The notes: generated from the sequence alone by a model not told the origin. Shown: positions 1-6,258, counted from the stretch's first letter. The stretch: DNA of 7,062 bases from Clostridia bacterium (GCA_017469605.1 JAFUGB010000311.1:1-7062); one strand, 5' to 3'. Numbers and translations: made by a program.

Positions 1-55
1 CAATTTCTGTTTGTACAGTTTTTATTTGGGATCAGTATAAGCATCCAAAAACATG

Positions 56-83
56 AAAAAAGCCCGGAATATCGGACTTTTTT
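56..83 (-). terminator. Intrinsic terminator of the tRNA-Ser gene
   Basis: Just past the encoded CCA, the minus strand reads a run of A, then a stem AGTCCG / CGGGCT (six pairs, one of them T-G) around a six-base loop, then TTTTTT. The A run before and T run after give the hairpin extra pairing and make it potentially bidirectional. It is placed where the tRNA transcript should end, about 7 bases after the CCA. Confidence 0.85.
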
Positions 84-84
84 C

Positions 85-177
85 TGGCGGAGAAGGAGAG
101 ATTCGAACTCTCGAACGGTTTGTGGCCGTTACGCGATTTCCAGTCGCGCGCCCTCGACCAAACTAGGCGACTTCTCC
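85..177 (-). tRNA. tRNA-Ser, anticodon GGA (reads UCC/UCU)
   Basis: Read on the minus strand, the molecule folds as a class II tRNA of 93 nt. The acceptor arm is GGAGAAG with CTTCTCC, then discriminator G and an encoded CCA. The D arm contains GTTTGGTCGA between GCC and GGGC. The anticodon stem is CGCGA/TCGCG with loop CTGGAAA, giving anticodon GGA. The long variable arm TAACGG/CCGTT is the hallmark of serine tRNAs. The T arm is GAGAG-TTCGAAT-CTCTC. G as discriminator also fits serine identity. It is a stand-alone gene with its own promoter and terminator, and nothing in it looks degenerate. Confidence 0.98.
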
Positions 178-249
178 ATGTTCAGTTGTACGGTTTCCCG
201 CTGCTGTATCCAAGCGGCGGTCGACAGCCGTCATTCACCAGCGACAAAT

Positions 250-278
250 ATTATAGCACATTTATCTGTTAAAGTCAA
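250..278 (-). promoter_or_regulatory. Promoter of tRNA-Ser
   Basis: On the minus strand, TTGACT (273-278) and a perfect TATAAT (250-255) are separated by 17 bp. TGC before the -10 makes an extended -10 element. Transcription would begin near 243, leaving a leader of roughly 65 nt to be removed by RNase P. Such a near-consensus sigma-A promoter is usual for stable RNA genes. Confidence 0.88.
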
Positions 279-339
279 TCCCTTTTCGGTAATTTTACTA
301 AAAACAGGGAGCATTGGCAGTGCGCAAACGCGCAATCAT

Positions 340-387
340 TTCCAGAAAAAGTATACAAGCCTGGAATCAGGTATTATTTTTCTGGAA
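340..387 (-). terminator. Large dyad after the CrtO-like gene, possible operon terminator
   Basis: A perfect 11-bp inverted repeat, TTCCAGAAAAA (340-350) and TTTTTCTGGAA (377-387), encloses a smaller dyad CCTG-GAAT-CAGG (360-371). In minus-strand RNA the structure would form 11 bases after the stop codon of the gene ending at 398, with an inner hairpin followed by a U-rich stretch. It is the only candidate end signal for the four-gene operon. No clean U tract follows the outer stem, so a role as RNA 3' stabiliser or protein-binding site is equally possible. Confidence 0.4.
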
Positions 388-397
388 TCGATGCTGA

Positions 398-952
398 TCA
401 GTTCCTCTTATTCTCCCTTTCCCGCTGTCTTTCCACAAGGCGCAATACGACGGGCCTGTTATAGCGCTGCATGATCACAAAAATCAGATCAAAGGCCGCG
501 CTGCAAAGCGATGTGATCAGGAAAACCGGGAAACTGCCAAACCATACGCTGGCCACCAGCGGAAGGAAGCTGAGAACAGCAATGGTTTCATGCACCAGCT
601 CGGACTGGCACATGGCCTGGGCGATTTCCTCCCAGGTATGCTTCCTGGGATCAAACCGATCCTGATCGTAAGTGGGCATCCTGGATTTCCAGCTTTTTAC
701 GCGAAGCCTTTCATAGAATGCCGGCTCCAGGCTTCTTTGTCGGAACCAGGGATGCTTATAATTGACTTTATTATGCAGCGCGCTGTTATAGCAAAAGCCA
801 ACCAGCAGCCGCATGATAACATGATAGGCAACCGTTCCCGCGGTAATGCCCAGCGAAAAAAAGAACGGACTTTGCGTGCCGCGATAGATCGCGCAAAACA
901 GCGCCGTACAGATAACGCTGACCCACGCCGCGGTTTTTATGACGCGCGCCAC
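398..952 (-). CDS. Small membrane protein, CrtO-like (glycosyl-4,4'-diaponeurosporenoate acyltransferase family)
   Basis: This 184-residue protein resembles the family named after staphylococcal CrtO, which acylates a carotenoid glycoside at the membrane. Many members in non-pigmented Firmicutes have no known substrate. It has two hydrophobic segments near the N-terminus (about 4-24 and 29-53), a cytosolic-looking middle with the family block HPWFRQR.LE..FYERL.VK.WK (67-89), then hydrophobic segments at about 124-160 with HE at 121-122, and the conserved tail RYNRP (163-167) plus a highly charged end. The start is GTG, set by AAGGAGAGG (959-967) six bases upstream. It lies 36 bp after the rlmI-like gene and is the last gene of the operon. 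No carotenoid synthesis genes are visible, so another envelope lipid or glycolipid is the likelier substrate (inference). Membership in the family is fairly secure, the reaction is not. Confidence 0.75.
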   Translation of the reverse strand: MARVIKTAAWVSVICTALFCAIYRGTQSPFFFSLGITAGTVAYHVIMRLLVGFCYNSALHNKVNYKHPWFRQRSLEPAFYERLRVKSWKSRMPTYDQDRFDPRKHTWEEIAQAMCQSELVHETIAVLSFLPLVASVWFGSFPVFLITSLCSAAFDLIFVIMQRYNRPVVLRLVERQRERENKRN

Positions 953-988
953 GGTTTTCCTCTCCTTCCAGGATCTTATGGAAATGCT

Positions 989-2158
989 TTATCGGCTTAC
1001 CCGGTAAATGCCGCATTTGAGGTACTGGGTTTCCGGCAGGGCGGGAAGGATGGGGTGATCGCGGCCCTGGGTGCGGAATTCCACCTGCATCAGTTGGCTG
1101 TGGGTATCGTTGGCCGCCTCCAGCACCACCTTCTGGAACATAGGGGGAAGAATATGCTGGGAACAGGAGCAGGTGACCAGGTATCCCCCGTCCCGCAGCA
1201 GCTTCATGGCCCGCAGGTTGATTTCCTTATAGCCGCGCAGGGCGGGCTCAACGGCATTCCGGGTTTTGGTAAAGGCGGGCGGGTCCAATATGACCACATC
1301 GTATTTATCCCCCGCGGCCTGCTTTTCCTTCAGCAGGTCAAAAGCGTTGGCCGTCACAAAATGAACGTTTTCAAGCCGGTTCAGCCTGGCGTTTTCCTCA
1401 GCGCACCGGCAGGCGAATTCTGAAATATCCACACCGGTGACCTCGGCCGCGCCGTAATGGCCCGCGTGCAGCGCGAAGCTTCCCGTATGGGTAAAGCAGT
1501 CCAGCACCCTTTGGTTTTTCACAAAAGGAGCAATGGCGGCACGGTTCTCCTTCTGATCCAGGAAAAAGCCGGTTTTCTGGCCATTCTTCACGTCCACCAG
1601 GAAACGGACACCGTTTTCAGTGATTTCCACTTTATCGGGCACCTCGCCGTACAGCAGCCCGGTTTCCTGTTCCAGGCCCTCCAGCGTCCGCACCGGTACG
1701 TCGTCCCGCTGGTATATGCCCATGGGATGCAGTTCCTCCACCAGGGCGTCCAGAATCACTTGCCGGTATTTTTCCATGCCCAGGCACAGGCACTGCATGG
1801 AAAGCACGCCGCCGAAGCTGTCCACGACCAGCGCGGGCAGTCCGTCGCTTTCGGCAAAGATCATGCGGCAGCTGTTCAGATCGGCAAACGTCCTCCGGTA
1901 TTCAACAGCGCGGTGAACGCGGGCGCGGAAAAAATCGTCATTGACCCGTTCATCCCTAAAAGTAACAAAGCGCAGGGAAATCTGGCTTTGCGGATTATAG
2001 AAGGCGCAGCCCAGCATGCGTCCCCGGGCGCTTTTAACAGATACCACGTCGCCCGGCTGCGTCTGTCCGGATACCCGGTCGATATCGCTGCGGAACACCC
2101 AGGGATTGCCCTGCAAAACGCGCGTTTCCCTGCCGCCCTTCAAATACGCAATGGCCAT
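989..2158 (-). CDS. rlmI: Class I SAM-dependent rRNA methyltransferase, RlmI family (23S rRNA m5C)
   Basis: This 389-residue protein matches the length and layout of RlmI, which makes 5-methylcytosine in 23S rRNA (C1962 in E. coli). An N-terminal PUA-type RNA-binding domain (about 1-70, with GNPWVFRSDI at 17-26) is followed by a linker domain and a Rossmann methyltransferase domain. Visible motifs are GQKTGFFLDQKENR (193-206), the SAM loop VLDCFTHTGSFALHAG (218-233), GVDIS (242-246), the DPPAF active-site loop (292-296) and TCSCS (329-333), which carries cysteines expected for m5C chemistry. I chose the ATG at 2156-2158, preceded by GAGGTG five bases away. A TTG seven codons upstream has no comparable site. 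It follows the histidine kinase by 65 bp without a terminator. The exact target base is inferred from the family, and other members of this COG1092 group have different targets. Confidence 0.88.
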   Translation of the reverse strand: MAIAYLKGGRETRVLQGNPWVFRSDIDRVSGQTQPGDVVSVKSARGRMLGCAFYNPQSQISLRFVTFRDERVNDDFFRARVHRAVEYRRTFADLNSCRMIFAESDGLPALVVDSFGGVLSMQCLCLGMEKYRQVILDALVEELHPMGIYQRDDVPVRTLEGLEQETGLLYGEVPDKVEITENGVRFLVDVKNGQKTGFFLDQKENRAAIAPFVKNQRVLDCFTHTGSFALHAGHYGAAEVTGVDISEFACRCAEENARLNRLENVHFVTANAFDLLKEKQAAGDKYDVVILDPPAFTKTRNAVEPALRGYKEINLRAMKLLRDGGYLVTCSCSQHILPPMFQKVVLEAANDTHSQLMQVEFRTQGRDHPILPALPETQYLKCGIYRVSR

Positions 2159-2223
2159 AACAGCACCTCGATCCTGCAAATTTCCAAACGGTTACAGCAT
2201 TCATCCAAGAATTGCCGCCCGGA

Positions 2224-3675
2224 TCATCCCTGGTACAGCGGCAATTCCACAGTAAAGGCCGTCCCTTTCCCCACTTCGCTCTCCGCATGGATTTCACCGC
2301 CATGGAGCATAACCAGCTGATGCACGATGGCCAAGCCCAGGCCGGTGCCGCCGGCATCGCGGCTTCGGGCTTTATCCACACGATAAAAGCGGTCAAAAAT
2401 ATGGGGCAGGTGCTCGGCGGCAATGCCGGGGCCGTTATCCTGCACCCGGAGCACGGCGCTACGTCCCGATCTTTGCAGCGTAACCCATACCGTGCCGCCC
2501 TCCTGGGTATACTTGAAGGCGTTTTCCATCAGGTTATAGACCACTTGCTGTAACTTGGTACGGTCAGCATACATATCGCAATCGTCCTGCAGGGACAGCA
2601 CCAGCTTTTGCCCCCGCTTTTCCTTAAGCGGCGTAAGCAGGTGTTCGGTATCCTTTACCAGGGCGGCCAGGCTCATATTTTCACGGCTGAGTTTCACATC
2701 CTTCACATCCATGCGCACCAGCGTGAGCAAATCGCTTACGATGGAGGACAGCCGATCAATTTCGCGGTTAATATCAGTAAGGAACTCCGTACGCAGCCCG
2801 CTCTCCATTTCAGGCTGATAGATCAGCGATTCAATCATGATCTTCATGGTGGCCAGCGGTGTTTTAAGCTCATGGCTGGCGTTGGAAACGAACTGGTTCC
2901 TGGCCTCATCCAGCGATTCAATCTTTTCGCTCATGGCGTTGAAGGTACGGGCCAGGCGACGGATTTCGCCCGATCCCTGCACCTGCACGCGGGTGGAAAA
3001 ATCGCCCCGGGCCATGCTCTGGATACCCTTGGTCAGGGCGGTAACGGGCTTGGTAATGATCTGGGAAAAAATCAGGCTGAACAGGATAGCAAAAGCCGCT
3101 ACCACGATAAAGATCAGCAGCATTTGATCCCTGAGCTCGTAGAGGTTGGTCATCATGGCCTGCACCGGGGAAGCCAGCAGCAGCACGCCGATGACATCGG
3201 ACTGGCTGATGATGCCCGCGGTGCAATACCCCACCCAAGTGGCGTCCCCCGCGCGGCTGAACAGAAAATTGCCGCTTTCCTTTTCCTCGCCGTCGCTGCC
3301 CAGGGCATGCACGCCGTAATCGGCCATATCACCCCGCACCAGCACACTGGCCACCTCGGGATAGGTGACCCGGGTTCCGTTCAGCATAGCGTAGGTATCC
3401 ACCTGCACCTTGCCATTTTTATCCAGCACCATCAGCCGGCCGCCCAGTTCGCCCCCTGCCACGGTCAGCTGCTCATTGAGCGCGTCGGTATCCGACCGGG
3501 CCAACAGCGGCGCGATGCGCACAGCCAAGCTTTCCACGCTGGCGCCGTCGGTGCGGATGCGCTGCTCAAACAGATAATCGCCCACCATAGTGGTGAGCGA
3601 ATTGGCCATGACAGAAAATGACAAGCCCACGATCAGCAGAAAGCCCAGCGCGATCTGCCACCGGATGCTGAATAT
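2224..3675 (-). CDS. Sensor histidine kinase of a two-component system (PhoR/WalK-like, HAMP-HisKA-HATPase)
   Basis: This inner-membrane kinase should autophosphorylate on histidine and pass the phosphate to the regulator encoded just upstream. Counting from the ATA at 3673-3675 (483 residues), TM1 is at about 7-27, an extracytoplasmic sensor region follows to about 184, TM2 is at about 185-205, and HAMP runs to about 258. The H-box is SNASHELKTP with the phospho-accepting His at 268, the N-box is NLMENAFKY (about 381-389), then DNGPGI (413-418), the F-box FDRFYRVD (427-434) and GGTGLGL (442-448). There is no cytoplasmic PAS domain, unlike typical WalK. The start is a problem: no ATG, GTG or TTG exists between the regulator's end and TM1. 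Homologues usually begin just before a SIRW-type motif, matching the ATA codon here, and an in-frame CTG lies at 3694-3696. The first conventional starts (GTG 3630, TTG 3624, ATG 3609) would cut into TM1. Function is certain; the start is not. Confidence 0.93.
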   Translation of the reverse strand: MFSIRWQIALGFLLIVGLSFSVMANSLTTMVGDYLFEQRIRTDGASVESLAVRIAPLLARSDTDALNEQLTVAGGELGGRLMVLDKNGKVQVDTYAMLNGTRVTYPEVASVLVRGDMADYGVHALGSDGEEKESGNFLFSRAGDATWVGYCTAGIISQSDVIGVLLLASPVQAMMTNLYELRDQMLLIFIVVAAFAILFSLIFSQIITKPVTALTKGIQSMARGDFSTRVQVQGSGEIRRLARTFNAMSEKIESLDEARNQFVSNASHELKTPLATMKIMIESLIYQPEMESGLRTEFLTDINREIDRLSSIVSDLLTLVRMDVKDVKLSRENMSLAALVKDTEHLLTPLKEKRGQKLVLSLQDDCDMYADRTKLQQVVYNLMENAFKYTQEGGTVWVTLQRSGRSAVLRVQDNGPGIAAEHLPHIFDRFYRVDKARSRDAGGTGLGLAIVHQLVMLHGGEIHAESEVGKGTAFTVELPLYQG

Positions 3676-3682
3676 GTTTTTA

Positions 3683-4375
3683 TCAGTCCTTATCAGTAAA
3701 ATAGTAGCCCACTCCCCACTTGGTGAAAATGAACTCCGGCTGAGAGGTATTGCGTTCGATTTTTTCACGCAGGCGGCGGATATGCACGTCCACCGTGCGG
3801 GCGTCGCCCATATAATCGTACTTCCATACGGTTTCCAGCATGGCTTCGCGGCTGAACACCTTGCCGCGGTTATTGATAAACAGCTGCAGCAGGTCAAACT
3901 CCTTGGCGGTCAGACGCACTTCCTTGCCCCCCAGTGTGACGGAGCGATTGACCACATTGACCACCAGGTCGCGCACGCGAATCACCTTTTTATCCTCGGT
4001 AGCCACAGGCTGGCTGGCGCGGCGCAGGATATTCTTGATGCGCGCCTTGACCTCCAAAATATTGAAGGGCTTGGTCATATAATCATCGGCCCCATACTCC
4101 AGGCCCAGGATCTTGTCCATATCCTCGCCCTTGGCCGTGAGCATGATGATGGGCACGTTGCTGCTCTCCCGGATCCGCTGGCAGACCTGAATGCCATCCA
4201 GCTTGGGCAGCATCACATCCAGCAGCACCAGATCAACGGTATTGGAAAAGAAAACGCTGAGCGCTTCCTCTCCGTCCATGGCGGACAGCGTTTCATAGCC
4301 TTCTTGCTCCAGCGTATATTTCAGGCCCTTGATAATCAAGGGCTCGTCATCCACAAGTAAAATGCGTTTTGCCAC
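3683..4375 (-). CDS. OmpR/PhoB-family response regulator
   Basis: This 230-residue DNA-binding regulator is the partner of the adjacent kinase. The receiver domain (about 3-118) shows DD (9-10), the phospho-accepting Asp 53 in LLDVMLP, Thr 80 in MLTAK, and Lys 102 in TKPF. The winged-helix domain (about 131-228) has RLTAKEFDLL, the recognition-helix region RTVDVHIRRLREKI and the typical ending WGVGYYF. The start is GTG at 4373-4375, where the family sequence begins (AKRILLVDDEP). An upstream in-frame extension to 4447 encodes an unrelated hydrophobic stretch and crosses the promoter. The best ribosome site, AGGAAGG (4388-4394), lies 12 bases from the GTG, which is long, and an out-of-frame ATG sits directly behind that site. 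It resembles WalR/PhoP-type regulators, but the yyc partner genes are absent, so I give no symbol. Confidence 0.93.
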   Translation of the reverse strand: MAKRILLVDDEPLIIKGLKYTLEQEGYETLSAMDGEEALSVFFSNTVDLVLLDVMLPKLDGIQVCQRIRESSNVPIIMLTAKGEDMDKILGLEYGADDYMTKPFNILEVKARIKNILRRASQPVATEDKKVIRVRDLVVNVVNRSVTLGGKEVRLTAKEFDLLQLFINNRGKVFSREAMLETVWKYDYMGDARTVDVHIRRLREKIERNTSQPEFIFTKWGVGYYFTDKD

Positions 4376-4422
4376 AGCTTTTTCATTCCTTCCTGTGTAT
4401 AAGTACAGCCAAATACACCTAT

Positions 4423-4451
4423 ATATTACAACAAATATTTCAATCAATCAA
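4423..4451 (-). promoter_or_regulatory. Candidate promoter of the two-component operon
   Basis: On the minus strand, TTGATT (4446-4451) and TAATAT (4423-4428) are 17 bp apart in the AT-rich gap between the ABC-F gene and the regulator. Initiation would be near 4416, about 40 nt before the GTG start. Both hexamers match the sigma-A consensus at only four positions, so this is the best candidate rather than a clear promoter. Confidence 0.5.
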
Positions 4452-4467
4452 GTGAATTGAAACATTT
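4433..4467. repeat. 12-bp inverted repeat over the -35 region of the two-component operon
   Basis: AAATATTTCAAT (4433-4444) and ATTGAAACATTT (4456-4467) form a dyad with one mismatch and an 11-bp spacer that contains most of the candidate -35 box. The placement suits an operator, for example for autoregulation. OmpR-type regulators usually prefer direct repeats, so another regulator is possible. A second, smaller dyad CACAA-TT-TTGTG lies upstream at 4472-4483. Confidence 0.45.
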
Positions 4468-4526
4468 TCTACACAATTTTGTGCAAATTTTTTTCTTTTT
4501 AGGGGTTCTTGGCGGATCCGTTCCCA

Positions 4527-6080
4527 TTAAAGGGCTTCAATTTCGGCCCTTGAGAGGGGTTCCATCCCATTTTTGCAAAGCCGCAGTACCCGGCCCGGCC
4601 ACATGCCGATCAGCGTCCGGTCATGGGTAACGGACAGGATGGCGCCCTCAAAGCCGCACATCAGGCCGCGGACTACCGGCGCCGACAGCGGCGAGAGATT
4701 GCGGGTGGGCTCGTCCAGCAAAAGCAGGTTGGCATCGCTCAGAATGATCCGCAGCCACAGCAATTTGGCCTTCTGTCCGCCGGACAGCGTTTGGATGGGA
4801 TGTTCCATTTCCTCCCGGGTGAATTTGAACGCCCCCAGATAAGCGCGCAGTTGCGTGAGCTGCTCCTTGTCGCCCCGGGTATGCAAATATTGGATGGGTG
4901 TCTTTTCCCCGGGCAGCTGCTCTTCATAACGCTGGGGCATGAAAGCGGCGCGGATATCGGCACGGCCCAGGTTTGCTTCCGCGATATGCCGCAGCAGCGT
5001 CGTTTTTCCGCAGCCGTTTTCGCCCACCAGCAGCACTTTTTCGGGACCGATCATGTCCAAATGGATATTTTCCGCCAGCACGCGGTTTTCCAGGCGCAGC
5101 GCGGGCAAATGCGCCTCCAGCACGCGCTTGCCCGGCGGCATGCTGTGATCCCCCGCGAAGGAGGCATCCATGGCATACTCAATATTGGGGCGCTGGGTTT
5201 GGTTTTCCCGTTCCCGCTCAAATCGCCTTTCCAGCGATTTAACGGCCTGCATCTTCTTTTTCAGCAGCCGTCCGCCGGACGGGTCCTGGCGGGAAATATC
5301 ATTCTGGGCATGCTCCACCGATTGCTGGATGCGCTGGAAGCGCGCCTGCTGTGCCCTGATCTCCCGCCGTTCCATTTGCGCCGCGGCTTCCTGTTTTTTC
5401 AGGGCCTGGGCCCGTTCAGCCATATATCGCGCATAGGGGACATTGGCCAGCGTCCAGCGGGGTTCTTTTTTGTAATGGGCCAGCTCCAGATGCAGCACCC
5501 GGGTGGCTGTGCGGGACAGCAGCGTTTCATCATGGGAAATGTAAACCACGGGAAGCCCGCATGAAACAATGAAATCCTCCAGGAAACGAAGCGACGGCAA
5601 ATCCAGGTCGTTACTGGGTTCATCCAGCAGCAGCATGCTGGGCTTTCCGCAGAGCAAAAGCAGCAGCTGCAGCTTGACCTTTTCACCGCCCGACAGCGAA
5701 TACACCGGCTGATCGGCGTAGCACACATCGGCGGGCAGCCGCAGCCTGGCGCACAGGCCGCTGATCTCCCGGGGATCGGCTTCCAGAAAGGCTTCCTTTT
5801 GGGCGCAAAAGGCGTAAACCGGCAGGCCGCGCTCTTCTGCCGGGATCTCCTGGGGCAGATAGCCCAGCCGTTCTCCCGGGCTGGCGATGGCGCCGGTACA
5901 GCTGCAATATTGCAGCGCTGAATCCGGCGCATAGATCAGCTTGAGCAGCGTGGATTTGCCGTTTCCTTCCTCACCGATCACCGCCAGCCGATCCTTGCCC
6001 GATACGGTAAATGAAAGATCATGGACCAGCTCCCGCAGATCCTTCTGATGGTATATGGTCAGATTTTTGATGGTAAGCAT
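4527..6080 (-). CDS. ABC-F family ATP-binding protein (ribosome-associated translation/resistance factor)
   Basis: This 517-residue protein has two ATP-binding cassettes in one chain and no membrane segments, the mark of ABC-F proteins, which bind the ribosomal E site and either aid translation or displace antibiotics. Cassette 1 has Walker A GEEGNGKST (36-44), signature SLSGGE (128-133), Walker B MLLLDEP with Glu 154, and switch His 183. A charged helical linker rich in Arg, Lys, Gln and Glu (about 205-310) is the expected P-site interaction motif. Cassette 2 has GENGCGKTT (353-361), LSGGQ (432-436), LLLLDEPT (452-459) and His 486. After DEPT the second cassette reads RNLSPLS, not the usual NHLD. 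The ATG at 6078-6080 follows GGAGGTG by seven T residues and gives the normal ABC-F N-terminus; the longer frame from 6212 is leader. The structured leader suggests drug- or translation-responsive control, but resistance itself is not demonstrable from sequence. Confidence 0.93.
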   Translation of the reverse strand: MLTIKNLTIYHQKDLRELVHDLSFTVSGKDRLAVIGEEGNGKSTLLKLIYAPDSALQYCSCTGAIASPGERLGYLPQEIPAEERGLPVYAFCAQKEAFLEADPREISGLCARLRLPADVCYADQPVYSLSGGEKVKLQLLLLLCGKPSMLLLDEPSNDLDLPSLRFLEDFIVSCGLPVVYISHDETLLSRTATRVLHLELAHYKKEPRWTLANVPYARYMAERAQALKKQEAAAQMERREIRAQQARFQRIQQSVEHAQNDISRQDPSGGRLLKKKMQAVKSLERRFERERENQTQRPNIEYAMDASFAGDHSMPPGKRVLEAHLPALRLENRVLAENIHLDMIGPEKVLLVGENGCGKTTLLRHIAEANLGRADIRAAFMPQRYEEQLPGEKTPIQYLHTRGDKEQLTQLRAYLGAFKFTREEMEHPIQTLSGGQKAKLLWLRIILSDANLLLLDEPTRNLSPLSAPVVRGLMCGFEGAILSVTHDRTLIGMWPGRVLRLCKNGMEPLSRAEIEAL

Positions 6081-6113
6081 AAAAAAACACCTCCGCAAGC
6101 ATGCCGCGCGGAG
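6081..6113 (-). promoter_or_regulatory. Terminator-like hairpin that buries the ABC-F Shine-Dalgarno
   Basis: On the minus strand CTCCGC (6108-6113) pairs perfectly with GCGGAG (6091-6096) around an 11-base loop, with G-T pairs able to lengthen the stem. GTG and seven Ts (6081-6087) follow, ending at the ATG. The 3' arm contains most of the ribosome site GGAGGTG (6088-6094). The element can therefore act as an intrinsic terminator, a ribosome-site sequestering hairpin, or both. Confidence 0.6.
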
Positions 6114-6153
6114 ACACGTCAAAGAAAATGGAAAGCTTCCATGACGCGCCCAT

Positions 6154-6219
6154 ATCCGTTTTTGACATGCACAAACAGCCGCCTTTCCGCGGCAAAAGCT
6201 GCAATCAGTCAAAACGGAT
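6154..6219 (-). promoter_or_regulatory. Long-range stem in the ABC-F leader (attenuator fold)
   Basis: ATCCGTTTTGAC (6208-6219) is complementary to GTCAAAAACGGAT (6154-6166) except for one bulged A. Inside it, GCCGC (6189-6193) and GCGGC (6178-6182) make a GC-rich hairpin with loop GGAAAG. The outer 5' arm begins inside the stop codon of a three-codon frame, so a ribosome there would disrupt the stem. CGCGGA (6186-6191) can instead pair with TCCGCG (6107-6112), the 5' arm of the terminator-like hairpin, giving a candidate antiterminator. Confidence 0.5.
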
Positions 6220-6230
6220 TATTTGCGCAT
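6219..6230 (-). CDS. Possible three-codon leader peptide (Met-Arg-Lys) of the ABC-F gene
   Basis: ATG CGC AAA TAA lies about 22 nt after the predicted transcription start and eight bases after AAAGGG (6239-6244). A second, overlapping choice is a 12-codon frame (6209-6247, MKGMEGCANNPF) that starts almost at the transcript end and has no clear ribosome site. Short leader frames are known ahead of antibiotic-induced ABC-F genes. A frame this short can arise by chance, and the case rests on its position next to the leader stem. Confidence 0.35.
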   Translation of the reverse strand: MRK

Positions 6231-6258
6231 CCTTCCATCCCTTTCATCTGTTTTGTTT

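Noticed and set aside
7..27. CTGT-TTGT-ACAG followed by TTTTTATTT as a plus-strand terminator
   Set aside because: The stem is only four base pairs and no upstream gene is visible in the window.
178..474. 98-codon plus-strand frame beginning at the edge of the tRNA gene
   Set aside because: It has no ribosome site, spans the tRNA promoter and the dyad, and its composition does not look like a protein.
590..1423. Long plus-strand open frames opposite the operon and the ABC-F gene (590-1423, 1457-2320, 2608-3621, 3590-4360, 4623-5564)
   Set aside because: They lie antisense to genes with clear domains, show no recognisable family, and have the His/Gln/Gly-rich composition typical of the reverse complement of GC-rich coding DNA.
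3676..3897. N-terminal extension of the histidine kinase frame back to 3897
   Set aside because: It overlaps the well-defined winged-helix domain of the response regulator in another frame, and its translation is not protein-like. The open frame there is incidental.
4376..4447. 24-residue hydrophobic extension of the response regulator
   Set aside because: It crosses the candidate promoter and its initiation region, and response regulators of this family start at the AKRILLVDDE segment.
6128..6142. Six-bp hairpin ATGGAA-GCT-TTCCAT followed by TTTTCTTT in the ABC-F leader as an additional terminator
   Set aside because: The stem is short and AU-rich and the T tract is interrupted. It may be part of the leader fold but is too weak to call as a terminator.
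6081..6212. N-terminal extension of the ABC-F protein from a TTG at 6212
   Set aside because: The ABC-F fold starts at MLTIKNL with an excellent ribosome site, while the extension is Cys-rich and covers the structured leader.
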